Origin: a virus
Virus record (IMG/VR): IMGVR_UViG_3300027762_000003
Coordinates: 16,028-80,027 of that record
DNA: 64,000 nt
Direction: 5' to 3' (one strand)
Under the pieces are notes generated by a model that was not told the origin of the DNA, ran no database searches, and saw only the letters and a list, made by a program, of their open reading frames with translations. Below are positions 1 to 9,487 of this stretch, piece by piece. The number at the start of each line of letters is the position of its first letter. Within the stretch, counting starts at the first letter, position 1. The position numbers and the translations under genes are program-made.

Positions 1-401
1 AGAGAGCGATTAGAAAACAAATCATCTAGAATTCTCTCTAGTCCAGTTTCTCCGAAAGCGGCTAATAGAACGATGGATTCCGATCTTCTATTGGTGATTG
101 CATCCCAAGTGACAAACTTGATGAAGTCTCGGACGGATATCGTTTGGGATCTAGTTCCATACCTCTCAGATGAGATCTGTACCTCAATTTGACAACCCGT
201 GAAACCCTGTTCCTGTAAAGCTTTGAGGGCTTTCTTGCCGTTTTTTGGCAACCTGCCTAAATACTCCTTACTGCGTCCGATCGCTAAAGAAGCGCCTGTC
301 ACCCCAATCCGTTTTTCCCCATCAGGGAGCATGTAGCAGTCCAGTGCCACATCCCCTGCTAACTTTAATTCCGCATTAACAGCTCTAATGGTATCATTCA
401 T
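1..401 (-). CDS. Phage regulatory-type protein, N-terminal part, cut by window edge
   Basis: The first 133 residues of a gene that continues off the left edge are visible. They begin MNDTIRAVNAELKLAG and include GEKRIGVTGASLAIGRSKEY and a segment RSQTISVRDFIKFVTWDA. This pattern resembles hypothetical proteins common in filamentous cyanobacteria and their phages; I cannot name a domain. The start ATG at 401 follows the same structured leader that precedes the BRO antirepressor at 13837 and the KilA-N gene at 43828, so a regulatory role is inferred by association only. Confidence 0.6.
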   Translation of the reverse strand, partial: MNDTIRAVNAELKLAGDVALDCYMLPDGEKRIGVTGASLAIGRSKEYLGRLPKNGKKALKALQEQGFTGCQIEVQISSERYGTRSQTISVRDFIKFVTWDAITNRRSESIVLLAAFGETGLERILDDLFSNRS

Positions 402-480
402 ATGTTGACCTCTACTACAGGTTGACCACGCCCTCGGTTGCTGATAACAACGCGGGGGTACTTTAATGCTTATATCGTAT
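402..480 (-). promoter_or_regulatory. Structured leader and promoter, copy A of four
   Basis: Read on the minus strand, a -10-like TATAAG lies 17 bases after TTACCG. It is followed by a hairpin with arms CCC/GGG and an inner GTTG/CAAC stem, then GGTCAACC and a small hairpin CCT-GTAGTAG-AGG six bases before the ATG. The second arm, AGAGG, is also the only ribosome binding site, so folding would hide it. Related leaders lie before 14490, 39034 and 43828. The promoter call is weaker than the leader call. Confidence 0.6.
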
Positions 481-483
481 CAT

Positions 484-510
484 AAAAAGCACGGTAAAAA
501 CCGCGCTTAA
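484..510 (-). terminator. Rho-independent terminator of the annealing protein gene
   Basis: Minus-strand reading gives AAGCGCGGT-TTTT-ACCGTGCTT followed by a T-rich run. The arms have one internal mismatch. It sits just downstream of the gene at 540-1343 and overlaps the -35 region of the next gene. Confidence 0.6.
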
Positions 511-539
511 CTATCAGTTATTCAGAGGTTTAATACGGT

Positions 540-1343
540 TTAATACGGGATATCTTCCTCCTCCATCGGCGGATAACTCCCCTTACGCTTAGTGACCCAC
601 TCCACCCAAGCGGCTCCCTTTTTACCACTTTCAGAAGCGGGTAAGTTGTCAAAGCAATCTTGAATATAAGTGATGTCCCATTCGGGCAACTCTCCCTGTG
701 CCCATATTATTGCATCATCCGGATTCTTCCACTTTCTCCAAGGTTTAGACGGGTCATCGATCGCCGCCACATTCCCCACTACCGGCGCGGGGGTCTCTCT
801 CGGTTGAACGTTGAGAACTTGAGAACCGGGGTATTGCTTGGCGATCGCCGAAGCCGCCGCACTAACCGCTCTTTGTTCCTGTTGCCTTGGCGATGTTTGT
901 ACAGGTCTTGCCGGGGGTCTACTTCCTCCCCCATTTCTTTCCCGTCCTTTTTTGTGGTATAAGTCGAGACCTAGCCCAAATTTTGCACAACAGCGCCGAA
1001 ACGCCATAGCTTCTGCGTTAGAGGTCGGATCGCCAAAGGAGCGTTTCCGTTTCCCGTCAGACTTAAAAACATTATGAGCGTCGTGCTCTTCTTGCCCGGT
1101 TGATTGCCTGGAAAGGGCAATATCTTCCCCTTGGATCGTAAGCTTACCGATCACGATGGTTCTATCATCGTGGTGTCTCACCTCTATTTCCCATTCCCAG
1201 AGATAATCGGCGCGCTCGTTAAGCAAATCTACTAGGTTATACCAGGAGATATAAGAGACCTCTGTCCCTTCCTCCCTTTTGATAGAGACAAGCTCTTGGG
1301 GTACGGGGGCGCGTAGTGCGGCTAGGATTTCAGAAATATTCAT
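540..1343 (-). CDS. Rad52-like single-strand annealing protein
   Basis: A 267-residue protein. The N-terminal 130 residues carry the pattern of Rad52/DUF1071-type phage recombinases: SYISWYNLVDLLNE early on, a beta-rich middle (TIVIGKLTIQGEDIALSR), and the signature FGDPTSNAEAMAFRRCCAKF followed by GLGLDLY. The C-terminal half is Pro/Gln/Ala-rich and probably a flexible tail. Such proteins anneal complementary single strands during phage recombination and concatemer formation. The gene is expressed alone from a promoter at 1476-1504 with a long hairpin-bearing leader. A 10-base tandem duplication (GGTTTAATAC) overlaps its stop codon. The exact annealing family is not settled by eye. Confidence 0.75.
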   Translation of the reverse strand: MNISEILAALRAPVPQELVSIKREEGTEVSYISWYNLVDLLNERADYLWEWEIEVRHHDDRTIVIGKLTIQGEDIALSRQSTGQEEHDAHNVFKSDGKRKRSFGDPTSNAEAMAFRRCCAKFGLGLDLYHKKGRERNGGGSRPPARPVQTSPRQQEQRAVSAAASAIAKQYPGSQVLNVQPRETPAPVVGNVAAIDDPSKPWRKWKNPDDAIIWAQGELPEWDITYIQDCFDNLPASESGKKGAAWVEWVTKRKGSYPPMEEEDIPY

Positions 1344-1504
1344 GCTTCACCTGTGTTTTATTTTGTGGTGTGCTAGTATCGATGAATCACGCTTCGTGTC
1401 GTGATTTTCTTTGTTTTGTCTATGCATGAAGGGGAGAGATGCTTGTCCGGCGCTCTCCCTTTCGTGTATGTATCTACAATAGCGCGATATTTTACTATTG
1501 TAAA
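1344..1504 (-). promoter_or_regulatory. Phage consensus promoter and hairpin leader
   Basis: Minus strand: -35 TTTACA (1499-1504), a 17-base spacer beginning ATAG, and -10 TATTGT (1476-1481). The transcript would start with ACACGAAAGGGAGAGCG and fold at once into a GGGAGAG/CTCTCCC hairpin, then an ATCACG/CGTGAT hairpin nearer the gene. The leader of the gene at 43108-43557 begins with almost the same bases and a matching hairpin. First member of the ten-copy promoter family. Confidence 0.75.
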
Positions 1505-1567
1505 TAGATGCGATAAACCACATTAGTGTTAAACTCAGCTATAATACGTTTACAATAGCGAGGCGCT

Positions 1568-1828
1568 ATGGTTAAAAAAGGCGAAAAACGAGAAGTAACC
1601 TGGACTCCGAACCCCGACGGTTGTCCTTTGTTTGGCAAGAAATATAAATTCGAGCCAAGGTATGGGAAAAGGATGGGAAAGTCGATAACCCTGGCTATGC
1701 TCACTGAGGATTATATGCGCGTAAAGGATCGGGCTAAGGAAGAGAATCGCAGTGTACAGGATTTCATCCGTGCGGCGATCGTCTACGCGCTAGAACACCC
1801 AGAAACCATTAAGGAGGAGCGCCAGTAA
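1568..1828 (+). CDS. Small ribbon-helix-helix-like DNA-binding protein
   Basis: 86 residues. The second half ([20 protein letters not shown], then [20 protein letters not shown]) has the strand-helix-helix pattern of CopG/Arc-type regulators. The N-terminal 38 residues are basic. TATAAT lies about 20 bases upstream and GAGG sits 6 bases before the ATG. The gene diverges from the annealing protein gene; its last 20 bases overlap the end of the convergent tail gene at 1809. A role in controlling one of these neighbours is inference. Confidence 0.6.
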   Translation: MVKKGEKREVTWTPNPDGCPLFGKKYKFEPRYGKRMGKSITLAMLTEDYMRVKDRAKEENRSVQDFIRAAIVYALEHPETIKEERQ

Positions 1829-3812
1829 TGTAAATTTCGGTTATATTCCCTACCTTCCTCTGCTCAATGGGGCAACCGTTAACGCCCTGGACGAATGCGG
1901 CGACGTTAGGGTATGTGCCCCAATCCCAGACAGGGAATAATGCATTAGGATCTGTGAAGTTTGTGGCTAAGTTGTCATCTCCATCGTAGGCACCGAACCT
2001 GAAATAATAGTTGGTGGTAACGCTGGCATCGGGGTTAATGACATCAACCTGCCAGAAGTGTACATCTCGAACGTCAGCTTGGCTATAAACTACATGGCCC
2101 CTAAGTTCCTCACAAGGGTTAGGTTCTGGCGTAGGTGTTGGCGTAGGCGTTGGCGTAGGTGCTGGCGTAGGTGCTGGACTTGGAGATGGACTTGGAGATG
2201 GACTTGGAGATGGGGATGGTGCTGGACTTGGAGATGGGGATGGTGCTGGACTTGGTGCAGGAGTGGGCGCTGGACTTGGTGCAGGAGTGGGCGCTGGACT
2301 TGGTGCAGGAGTGGGCGCTGGACTTGGAGATGGGGATGGTGGAGAAGGCGCTGGAGTAGGGTAAGGTGATGGTGCGGGGGTTGGGGTGGGTGGGTCTTTC
2401 TCTTCTTCTTCCTCCTCCTCCTCTTCTTCTTCCTCCCGTTTTTCGGGGCGAAACTCTAATGCCCAACTTCCCCATGGACTCAAAAACTCTTCCTCTCCTT
2501 CTTTGTACCCTATTTTGTAGTGAATAAAATCAACGTACCCTTCTTTTTTTTCTTCTCCTGCAATAACTGTGGGTTCGGTATAAGTAGGGTATACAACATT
2601 TTTCTTGGTGACCGTTCCTACGTTATCAAGAAAACCGCCTCTCGAATACTCTAGCTGACTTTTAGGTTTAACCTTGGCTAAATAAGTGCCTGGTGGTAGT
2701 ACAACAAAATTAGTAGACAAGGGAGACGGTGCGCCCGGATTACCTATTTGTGTGTCACACTTATATTGCCCATCTTTGTAATATTCTCTATTTTTAGTAG
2801 AGTAATATTTTGAGTCTACCTGTTCAGACCACTTGCCCCCATTTATTAGCTTGCTGTCTGACATTAACGAGAAACCCCTTTGTGTCTTTATCCTACCATC
2901 GACTCCCGTAGGAAGGCACTCGTATCTTAATGGAAATATAGCCTCAATTGATTTCGTGGATATGTCAGCTATAGGATTACATGCAGCCACTTCTAGTCCC
3001 CTAGGTAGAAGCCTAATTTTTATTTTTACACGAGTTCCTTTTGACTGATAAGAAAAACTGTCGCTACCCAGCACATCATACAATCTTCTATATTTAAAAA
3101 CTTTGAGATCCTCATCCCATTCCACTTTTGCTCCTTTACTGGACTCATGATCGTAGCTATCTACTTTAAATCCTTCTACTGCTTTTGTCTCTGCGTCTTT
3201 AAGGATTGAAGGCGTTATCTCTACGGTTCTAGAGTCAGTGTTATCTAAGATAGTCTCTTTTTCCAAAGTAGGGGAATCATCATCATTTACATATATTGTC
3301 GATCCGCCTTTTTCATTGTTTGGTGTTGTCGATGCAAGAAATGGCCATCCCACTTTTATTTCATTCCAGGGTGGTGGAGCCTCACCCGCATCATAATTCA
3401 AGCAGGACGTGCTAAACTTCCACATATGATCGTGATCTGGCCAAAATAGCATCTCGACCGTCTCGTCTTCTGGATCAAGGGTAACCTTGTCTTCTTCTTC
3501 CTCATCCGATCGCCGCTTCTTCCGATCCTGCTCCAGATTCACCCGTGGTTTGTACGTTATTGACTTCGCATTTCCCTCCATTCGCGGCACAACTTTCTCG
3601 CCTTTCTTGATGCCACCAGAAGCGAGGTTATGGACTTCAGTTTCTCGACCGTTCACTTTGACGATCGCCTGTCCATTTTTATAGCCTACAAAATAGGTGT
3701 CCTTGCGCTCCTCATCCGCTTTCTCCCTTTCTGCCACTTCCTCTGTGTGCTTCTGGCGATTCTGTGCGGCTAGGCGTTGAATTAAGCGCTGCTCTTCTCT
3801 GGAGAAAGTCAT
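1809..3812 (-). CDS. Virion tail or fibre protein with long Pro-rich linker
   Basis: 667 residues, family not recognised. The N-terminal ~45 residues are charged and probably coiled. Residues ~115-455 form a beta-rich body. A run of Glu (about 455-470) leads into a linker of Pro-Thr/Ser/Ala repeats (about 470-567), then a ~100-residue C-terminal domain. Pro-rich linkers followed by a terminal domain are usual in phage fibres. It is last in a minus-strand series 9202-1809 whose genes abut or overlap, so it is probably part of the tail tip. Its 3' end overlaps the convergent small gene by 20 bases. Confidence 0.55.
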   Translation of the reverse strand: MTFSREEQRLIQRLAAQNRQKHTEEVAEREKADEERKDTYFVGYKNGQAIVKVNGRETEVHNLASGGIKKGEKVVPRMEGNAKSITYKPRVNLEQDRKKRRSDEEEEDKVTLDPEDETVEMLFWPDHDHMWKFSTSCLNYDAGEAPPPWNEIKVGWPFLASTTPNNEKGGSTIYVNDDDSPTLEKETILDNTDSRTVEITPSILKDAETKAVEGFKVDSYDHESSKGAKVEWDEDLKVFKYRRLYDVLGSDSFSYQSKGTRVKIKIRLLPRGLEVAACNPIADISTKSIEAIFPLRYECLPTGVDGRIKTQRGFSLMSDSKLINGGKWSEQVDSKYYSTKNREYYKDGQYKCDTQIGNPGAPSPLSTNFVVLPPGTYLAKVKPKSQLEYSRGGFLDNVGTVTKKNVVYPTYTEPTVIAGEEKKEGYVDFIHYKIGYKEGEEEFLSPWGSWALEFRPEKREEEEEEEEEEEEKDPPTPTPAPSPYPTPAPSPPSPSPSPAPTPAPSPAPTPAPSPAPTPAPSPAPSPSPSPAPSPSPSPSPSPSPSPAPTPAPTPTPTPTPTPEPNPCEELRGHVVYSQADVRDVHFWQVDVINPDASVTTNYYFRFGAYDGDDNLATNFTDPNALFPVWDWGTYPNVAAFVQGVNGCPIEQRKVGNITEIYITGAPP
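2110..2400 (-). repeat. Minisatellite encoding the Pro-Ser/Thr/Ala linker
   Basis: Imperfect tandem units built from GGAGATGGACTT and GGTGCTGGACTTGGTGC-like blocks, several in exact succession, encode the linker of the tail protein. Such repeats change length easily by slippage. Confidence 0.85.
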
Positions 3813-3814
3813 TT

Positions 3815-4090
3815 TTAATAATATCTACGAGTCCTGTTTTTAGCGAGAATCATGATATCCGCACCTACCCTAGTCGCGACACCTTTACCGTAAGATGCGT
3901 TGGTCATCATCCTTGGGTTAGGGATCTCTTTTCCAGTTGCATCCGAGATGACCTTACGCCCTCGGATAGTAACCGATTCATCCGCATTCCCCCCTTGCGC
4001 TGCCTTTGATTTCTCCTGAGTGCCACCGCCATTTCTAACGGAGTGAACATAGCGATTAAGCAGCGCCATCTCTTCTAAAGATAGACCCAT
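3815..4090 (-). CDS. Hypothetical small virion-operon protein
   Basis: 91 residues from the ATG at 4090, which overlaps the stop of the gene before it as TAATG; the longer reading to 4198 would overlap that gene by over 100 bases and is less likely. It begins [20 protein letters not shown] and ends in a basic tail (NRTRRYY). No family recognised. Three bases separate its stop from the next gene, so translation is probably coupled along the tail operon. Confidence 0.6.
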   Translation of the reverse strand: MGLSLEEMALLNRYVHSVRNGGGTQEKSKAAQGGNADESVTIRGRKVISDATGKEIPNPRMMTNASYGKGVATRVGADIMILAKNRTRRYY

Positions 4091-4752
4091 TAGACTATCC
4101 TCCCCCAAAGCTGATTTTGCCTGAATAAAGAAGTCGAGCCGGTCTGGATATTTGCAGCCGGTGAAAGGACTTGATAAAGCTTGACAACCGCCTGGCAATA
4201 TCGCACTCCTAAAGTACCCGCACCCCCATTGGTAATGTCAATGGTGTTGCCGGAAATATTATCTTTCAATGTGATAGTGGTCGAGTTTGTAACCCCTACA
4301 TAATAAAAAGCGTCCGCAGTCGTTCCACCCGGTGCTGTAGCTCCTGCTATTTCATGGATCATTACCCGGTCATTTTCCGCAAAACCATGGGCAGCGCCAA
4401 AGGTGATCGTATTATTTGCGGGGGAAATTGTGGAAATAATAATCTCTGGAGTCGCGCTAACTGCTGTCGGTTGAGCCATTACAAAAGTCGAGATCACAGT
4501 AAAGTCATCCGCACCTGTAATGATGGCTTCTACAAGCGTTTCAGCCTGGAGAGTTAGCGATTTCCAAGATACTGCATTAGCGTTAAAATTAAGGAGCGGG
4601 CGCGTTCCTTGATCCGTGATTTCGTTGCTGTAATATTCTAAGTCAGTCGTGTCTATTGTCGGTGCGGCTAAACTACAAAAGCCTAACCGCCATTGGTAGG
4701 CATTGATGTGTAGTTTAGCTAAGTCTAATATTCCTTGTTTAGTTGATGGCAT
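4090..4752 (-). CDS. Hypothetical virion protein
   Basis: 220 residues. The middle (about 100-185) is rich in Thr, Ile, Asn and Gly with a run of short beta strands (NTITFGAAHGFAENDRVMIH, then TTITLKDNISGNTIDITNGG), as in receptor-binding or cell-adhesion beta domains of phage tails. Part of the minus-strand tail operon, 8 bases after the gene upstream. Function not recognised. Confidence 0.6.
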   Translation of the reverse strand: MPSTKQGILDLAKLHINAYQWRLGFCSLAAPTIDTTDLEYYSNEITDQGTRPLLNFNANAVSWKSLTLQAETLVEAIITGADDFTVISTFVMAQPTAVSATPEIIISTISPANNTITFGAAHGFAENDRVMIHEIAGATAPGGTTADAFYYVGVTNSTTITLKDNISGNTIDITNGGAGTLGVRYCQAVVKLYQVLSPAANIQTGSTSLFRQNQLWGRIV

Positions 4753-4760
4753 AGTAATTC

Positions 4761-5108
4761 TTAAATAGCTAAGTGTTCAATCTCTAAATCATCTAATATT
4801 AGCTCTGGTGTAGCTAGTATATTGCAAGTCTCATCCCATAAAGATTTATTGATTAGTCCATGGTAAATATGATCATAAATTTGAACACAGTATCCTCCTA
4901 GTGCTTGCCCTTGGTTGATGTATCTACCTCCATTTAAATCCATGACGCTAGTAAACTCTACAGTCCCTTTATCGTTAGGGTAGGGGGACGCACTACCAAA
5001 TAACTCAAAAAAGAAGATCTGTAAATGTTGACTAGCCTGACCAATAAAGTCATGCGATCGCCTCCACCTATTAGCGCTTTCGTAGTCGTCAAAGATTAAA
5101 TACTTCAT
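4761..5108 (-). CDS. Hypothetical tail-operon protein
   Basis: About 115 residues starting MKYLIFDDYESANRWRR. I prefer the ATG at 5108 because it overlaps the stop of the 1365-residue gene as ATGA; a start three codons earlier (5117) is possible. The gene encodes no recognised domain. Position directly behind the large tail gene suggests a chaperone or attachment factor for that fibre, as small genes after phage fibres often are; this is inference. Confidence 0.6.
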   Translation of the reverse strand: MKYLIFDDYESANRWRRSHDFIGQASQHLQIFFFELFGSASPYPNDKGTVEFTSVMDLNGGRYINQGQALGGYCVQIYDHIYHGLINKSLWDETCNILATPELILDDLEIEHLAI

Positions 5109-8100
5109 ATTCCCCACCTGGTCATCATTTCGTTCTCTATTTTAGCAATGTCAGTAGTTGAATAGGAATCGCTAAATACAGCTATTTCCGCTACATACAT
5201 CTGAGCCATATATCCCTCATGGGATCTACCTATTAAAAAGTTAATCGTATCTCTGACGAAACTCGTTTTATATGACTTATCCCAAACTACGGTTAAGCAG
5301 AAAAAGTTATTGATTGGAGCGCAGCTAAAGGGAGAGGATAGCCCACTACCATTTTTTCTGACTAATGCGGGGGATGGGTTATTATTGAAATAAGTCTGCC
5401 CTGATTCAAATAGATAAGAGCGATAAGCTGGAGCGTTTTGGGCGGGGTAAGAAAAGACTTGTCCAAAGGTTGACCAATTTGCCCCAACTGAGCGTAATAC
5501 CGCACATATACCGTAAACATGGGGGGATGCTTTTGCGTGGTTGGACAGCCATGTTGATCCGTTAAAGTGGACTGTATCTCCTAAACGGGCATCTGAATAA
5601 ATTAAAGGCTGATTAACTTTTGTTGTTTGTATCGCGTCCTCTCCAGACCCATTGTTAGCCCAAGCGGAAACACTATTAATTCCTGAGCTGGTATCAATGG
5701 TCAATCCCATATCAGCTCTAAACCAATAGTAAAGATCAAAGGAGGCGATATCTGTGTAAGAATGAGTAGCTCCAATATTCCACCTTGCTATCATCTCATC
5801 TTCAATGTCCTCAATATCTGGCGCACTTAAAGCGGTATCATGAATTACAATTTCTGCGAGATAAAATCCTAAATAGTAATTCTCGAAACTTCTATTAATT
5901 CTAAAGTTTTCAGCCCCTGAAATACGGTTATTTATATAAGTGGGATTGAATACCACGGTAATACAGAACCATTCATCTATTGGAGCGCAATTAAATGGTG
6001 ATGAAACGCTTATTTTATTCCTCCTTACTAATGCGGGGGATGGGTTATTATTGAAATAAGTCTGCCCTGATTCAAATAGATAAGAGCGATAAGCTGGAGC
6101 GTTTTGGGCGGAGTAAGAGAAGACTTGTCCAAACAAAGGTACTTGGATAGTTCTCCACTGTGGTAGAGTGCTTCTAATGATCGCCGTGAAGCCATAATAA
6201 GCTTTAGTTACCCCACTATCTGTTAATCCCAAGAAAGTTGGGTTGTCGAAATACGCAGCGTTAATTTTGCCGACTTTGAAATATTGGGGCTGATTTGATT
6301 TAGTGGTTTGAGTTAGTGACTCAGCAGATCCTTGGTTAGTCCAGGTAGAAATCCCCGCATAAGTCGTGTAGTCGATTGTGATACCTTCGTCAGTCCTGAA
6401 CCAGAAGCGGGGGTTAAGAGCGGCGATCGCGCTCGTTCGATCCTCATATTCCAATGCCCCGCCATAGTTGAATCCGCCGGTTAATTCATGAACGCTCGTT
6501 TGATCCTCATATTCTGACGTACCGCCATAATTAAACCCGCCGGTTAATTCATATATCTCACCAAGCACGTAAGCTAAATTTCCACCGTAGCCTACCCATG
6601 CCTCAGCATTGATGATGGTGGGAATGATTTGCTCCAATTTCCCCGTATACCCCCACAGATACTCAGTTTTCACATAGGGAATATAAGCTTCTGATAAGTC
6701 GCTACCGTGGAGATACTCCCCTTCAGACTCGACGATCTGATCGCCGTGGATTGTCATACCCCCATAGTTCCATTCGTCTATTAAATTGAACTCCTCTGGT
6801 GTGTTCGGATCGAAGTTGAACCACTGCGCCGATCCGCCATGCCTCCACCCTCCCGTCAGGATAGGTACAGGTTGGGGGATGATTAATGGGGGCGGTGGAA
6901 CCGGTGACGGACTCGGTACGGGTACAGGAGAGGGGACTGGAGTTGGTGCGGGGGTGGGGGCGATCGGATCTTTGGGGTCTGTGGGGATGATGGGGGGCGG
7001 GTTGAGCTGCGGGTAGTATTGCTGAGTGCGGATAAAGAAATTCGGGACGCTCTTATAAAGGATGAGATCCATGGACATCAAAGCGGTATCGTTTTCCAGA
7101 GTCCAGGAAATTCCCTCTGCGATATACATGAAGGTTCGATCAAGGCTCGTGAACTTGTTGCGTCCGTACTCCTGCACTTTAATGAAGCCCACTGGCTTGA
7201 AGTTCTGAACGATATCTTCTCGCAGTGGGATAACTAGTTCGTGAAGCCAAACACGCCCTTGATCGAGGGCGGCGATCGCATTACCGATTTCGGACAAGTT
7301 CGACTTGTCTTTGATGAACTCTAACCGGATGTCTTTTTGCTTGGGGCGATACTCTGCATAGGCTGGCGCTTGCATCTCGACTTCGCATTCAATGTTCTCG
7401 GTTTCCTTACCAGAGCTTTCTTCCTGCATTGCGTCGCTCATGGTTTCCGGTTCGGGTGGTTGAGAGTCTCCCGAGTTAGAAAGAATGTACTCGGATTCTT
7501 CCATATCCACCCTTAAATTAAGGGCATCCTCCCTAGAAACCGCATCATCTCCTCTGGCTATCTTGCCATGAGATTGCCAGACAACTTTATTCCACTGCCA
7601 TTCATCTTTCCTAAATTCTTCCCAGGTCTGCTCTTCTTTGTAGGTAGGAACAAGATCTAGTATCCAATTGGCATTATTAAACAACTCGTAGGCACTCTCA
7701 AAAGGCCAATAACCAAACTCCCTCTCAACGTCCCTTGGGGACATCTTGACACCTTCATTCTCCTTCTCGGATTCTGACTCTTCCTCCTCTTCTTTTTTGT
7801 CTTTCTCAATTACATACTTCTTCCCGTACCACATCTCGAATTTATAGTATTTTGACGTGATAGATCCTTTAGGTTCCTTAATTAATTTTGTATACTTATT
7901 AGTGACTCCGGTCTTTTCGTCAAAAAACCACTTTTCCTCAACTTCCCTGATCGGCACTGTCATTGTAGCGATATCAACGTTAGCAAAATAGTTCCTGTAA
8001 TATTCTACCTTCTCTCCAGTGTTTGACCTTTCAACTTCTTCCGGTATCTGATCCATTAAATCCTTTAGAATCTCTCCTGGCATCCTTTGCTCGAATGTTT

Positions 8101-9202
8101 CTCGTTTATGAAGAATTCCATCGGAATTGTAATACCATTTTTCTTGAATTCCTTCTTTTGATATTAAATACCCCTGCCCTCCCCTCTTTGCCCAAAAAAC
8201 TAGCCCTCTACGCCGCCTAATTGCTGTTGTTACCCAACGAATCCACCCATCCCCATTTTTTTCCCATCTATCGCACTTCTTCTCCTCTATGACCCATAAG
8301 TTGTTTTTTGATTCCGAAAATATACTCCCATTTGCTGGTTCAAGATCAGCCATTGTCCCATGAACCCGACGGGTAGAACACCCATCGTCCTCTTCTTCCC
8401 CTTCCTCTCCTTCCTCCCCATCACTCGTATCGCCCTCTGCTGTGAACAGGTACTTACTTGGGGGAATATCCATACCTGTGATGGACTTATAAGATATCTC
8501 CATCCCGTTATCACCCCCAATCACAATATCGGGGAACTTATGGCTAATCTTACTGGGAACGATGCGAACGGCTCTAAGTTTTTCGGTGTTGTCGATCCAA
8601 AGAGCATGACCGCCACCAAATGCGATATCACCGCACAATTCAATATAGGAGCCACTCCCTAATTTATCGGCTTTTACGGCAAGCGGATAATCGGGAATTG
8701 TGCCCTGTAACTGAATATTCGGAATCCCCTGCTCTTTTGCGAGATTGGAGAGGATTTCATTAATAATTTGATGTCTAGGCTTTTCCTGCTTCTTAGTTTC
8801 CTCCTCCTGCTTATCCTTATCTGGTGGGGACGCAAAATCAAGCAGGGTCAGCAAGCACCCAATTTCAATCTCAATGTAATCTTTACCAGGGTAGGGAGGT
8901 GCGGGGTCTCTGATGATTCGTAGCGCTCCCCTGGGGTGTCTGTATCTAAACCATCTCCCGTTTCTGCTGAATTCGACTTCAATAATGACAGGCGATCCCC
9001 TGGAGAATATGGGGTTAGTTCTGGAGTCTAGATCGATCACCCCATTATCCATAATTTGCAGGGTTCCCGATGTCTTTATCAGTCCACGGCTAATCTTCTC
9101 ATCGCTAACACCAAAGAAAGTACCACCACCGCCAACGAGTTCGGAGACATCCACGCCTCCGACAGTTACCATATGAGCGATCGCCCCTGCAAATACGGTC
9201 AC
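5105..9202 (-). CDS. Large tail-tip protein with two LamG-like C-terminal domains
   Basis: 1365 residues. Residues 1-260 look like a baseplate-hub or tail-tip domain (VGGVDVSELV, RGALRIIRDPAPPYPGKDY, and INEILSNLAKEQGIPNIQL, which resembles the hub region). An acidic stretch lies near 265-275, a charged middle follows to ~730, and a Pro-rich linker spans ~730-780. Short GGxxxGG units follow (GGWRHGG, then two copies of GGFNYGG). The end carries two homologous concanavalin/LamG-like domains at ~960-1160 and ~1165-1365 (FWFRTDEGITID and YWFRADMGLTID). Such domains bind surface glycans, so this may set host range. A 107-base near-identical DNA block is shared by the two copies. Confidence 0.7.
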   Translation of the reverse strand: MTVFAGAIAHMVTVGGVDVSELVGGGGTFFGVSDEKISRGLIKTSGTLQIMDNGVIDLDSRTNPIFSRGSPVIIEVEFSRNGRWFRYRHPRGALRIIRDPAPPYPGKDYIEIEIGCLLTLLDFASPPDKDKQEEETKKQEKPRHQIINEILSNLAKEQGIPNIQLQGTIPDYPLAVKADKLGSGSYIELCGDIAFGGGHALWIDNTEKLRAVRIVPSKISHKFPDIVIGGDNGMEISYKSITGMDIPPSKYLFTAEGDTSDGEEGEEGEEEDDGCSTRRVHGTMADLEPANGSIFSESKNNLWVIEEKKCDRWEKNGDGWIRWVTTAIRRRRGLVFWAKRGGQGYLISKEGIQEKWYYNSDGILHKRETFEQRMPGEILKDLMDQIPEEVERSNTGEKVEYYRNYFANVDIATMTVPIREVEEKWFFDEKTGVTNKYTKLIKEPKGSITSKYYKFEMWYGKKYVIEKDKKEEEEESESEKENEGVKMSPRDVEREFGYWPFESAYELFNNANWILDLVPTYKEEQTWEEFRKDEWQWNKVVWQSHGKIARGDDAVSREDALNLRVDMEESEYILSNSGDSQPPEPETMSDAMQEESSGKETENIECEVEMQAPAYAEYRPKQKDIRLEFIKDKSNLSEIGNAIAALDQGRVWLHELVIPLREDIVQNFKPVGFIKVQEYGRNKFTSLDRTFMYIAEGISWTLENDTALMSMDLILYKSVPNFFIRTQQYYPQLNPPPIIPTDPKDPIAPTPAPTPVPSPVPVPSPSPVPPPPLIIPQPVPILTGGWRHGGSAQWFNFDPNTPEEFNLIDEWNYGGMTIHGDQIVESEGEYLHGSDLSEAYIPYVKTEYLWGYTGKLEQIIPTIINAEAWVGYGGNLAYVLGEIYELTGGFNYGGTSEYEDQTSVHELTGGFNYGGALEYEDRTSAIAALNPRFWFRTDEGITIDYTTYAGISTWTNQGSAESLTQTTKSNQPQYFKVGKINAAYFDNPTFLGLTDSGVTKAYYGFTAIIRSTLPQWRTIQVPLFGQVFSYSAQNAPAYRSYLFESGQTYFNNNPSPALVRRNKISVSSPFNCAPIDEWFCITVVFNPTYINNRISGAENFRINRSFENYYLGFYLAEIVIHDTALSAPDIEDIEDEMIARWNIGATHSYTDIASFDLYYWFRADMGLTIDTSSGINSVSAWANNGSGEDAIQTTKVNQPLIYSDARLGDTVHFNGSTWLSNHAKASPHVYGICAVLRSVGANWSTFGQVFSYPAQNAPAYRSYLFESGQTYFNNNPSPALVRKNGSGLSSPFSCAPINNFFCLTVVWDKSYKTSFVRDTINFLIGRSHEGYMAQMYVAEIAVFSDSYSTTDIAKIENEMMTRWGI
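5361..5467. repeat. 107-base internal repeat, copy 2
   Basis: Matches 6027-6133 with only two differences, in the same orientation, inside the large tail gene. It covers the same part of each LamG-like domain (about residues 1245-1280 here), while flanking sequence has diverged. Recent gene conversion or selection for identity would explain this. Confidence 0.9.
6027..6133. repeat. 107-base internal repeat, copy 1
   Basis: Partner of 5361-5467; falls at about residues 1023-1058 of the large tail protein, within the first LamG-like domain. Confidence 0.9.
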
Positions 9203-9286
9203 AAATTCCCCTTATTCCAACACTATGCCTATCTTAATTCCGTGGTGGGCAGGCTACACTAGAAATATACTTACTCTAAAGTAGCC

Positions 9287-9487
9287 ATGATTAAAAAACG
9301 GAAACTCAACATCGCCCAACTCCGAGAAAAACGGGGACTGACGCAACGTCAATTAGCAGCAGAAATCGGAGTCGCACAAAAGACCATATCAAATTGGGAA
9401 GTAGGTCGTTACGGCTTCATGATGATCGACACGGTTGTAAACCTTTGCCAGGCTTTGGACTGTAAACCAGAAGACTTAATCAGTTAA
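9287..9487 (+). CDS. XRE-family helix-turn-helix regulator
   Basis: 66 residues, nearly all a Cro/cI-type domain: LNIAQLREKRGLTQRQLAAE then IGVAQKTISNWEVGRYGF, ending CQALDCKPEDLIS. Residues 20-40 form the helix-turn-helix. It diverges from the large tail gene and its last 4 bases overlap the end of the convergent gene at 9484. A repressor or activator of the tail operon is a reasonable guess. Confidence 0.85.
   Translation: MIKKRKLNIAQLREKRGLTQRQLAAEIGVAQKTISNWEVGRYGFMMIDTVVNLCQALDCKPEDLIS

Noticed and set aside
2058-2369. Long plus-strand frames with Trp/Arg or Leu/Glu repeats
   Set aside because: They are the other side of the minus-strand Pro-linker repeat and have no other sign of coding.
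4091-4198. Longer N-terminus for the gene at 3815
   Set aside because: It would overlap the gene upstream by over 100 bases, while ATG 4090 is coupled by TAATG.
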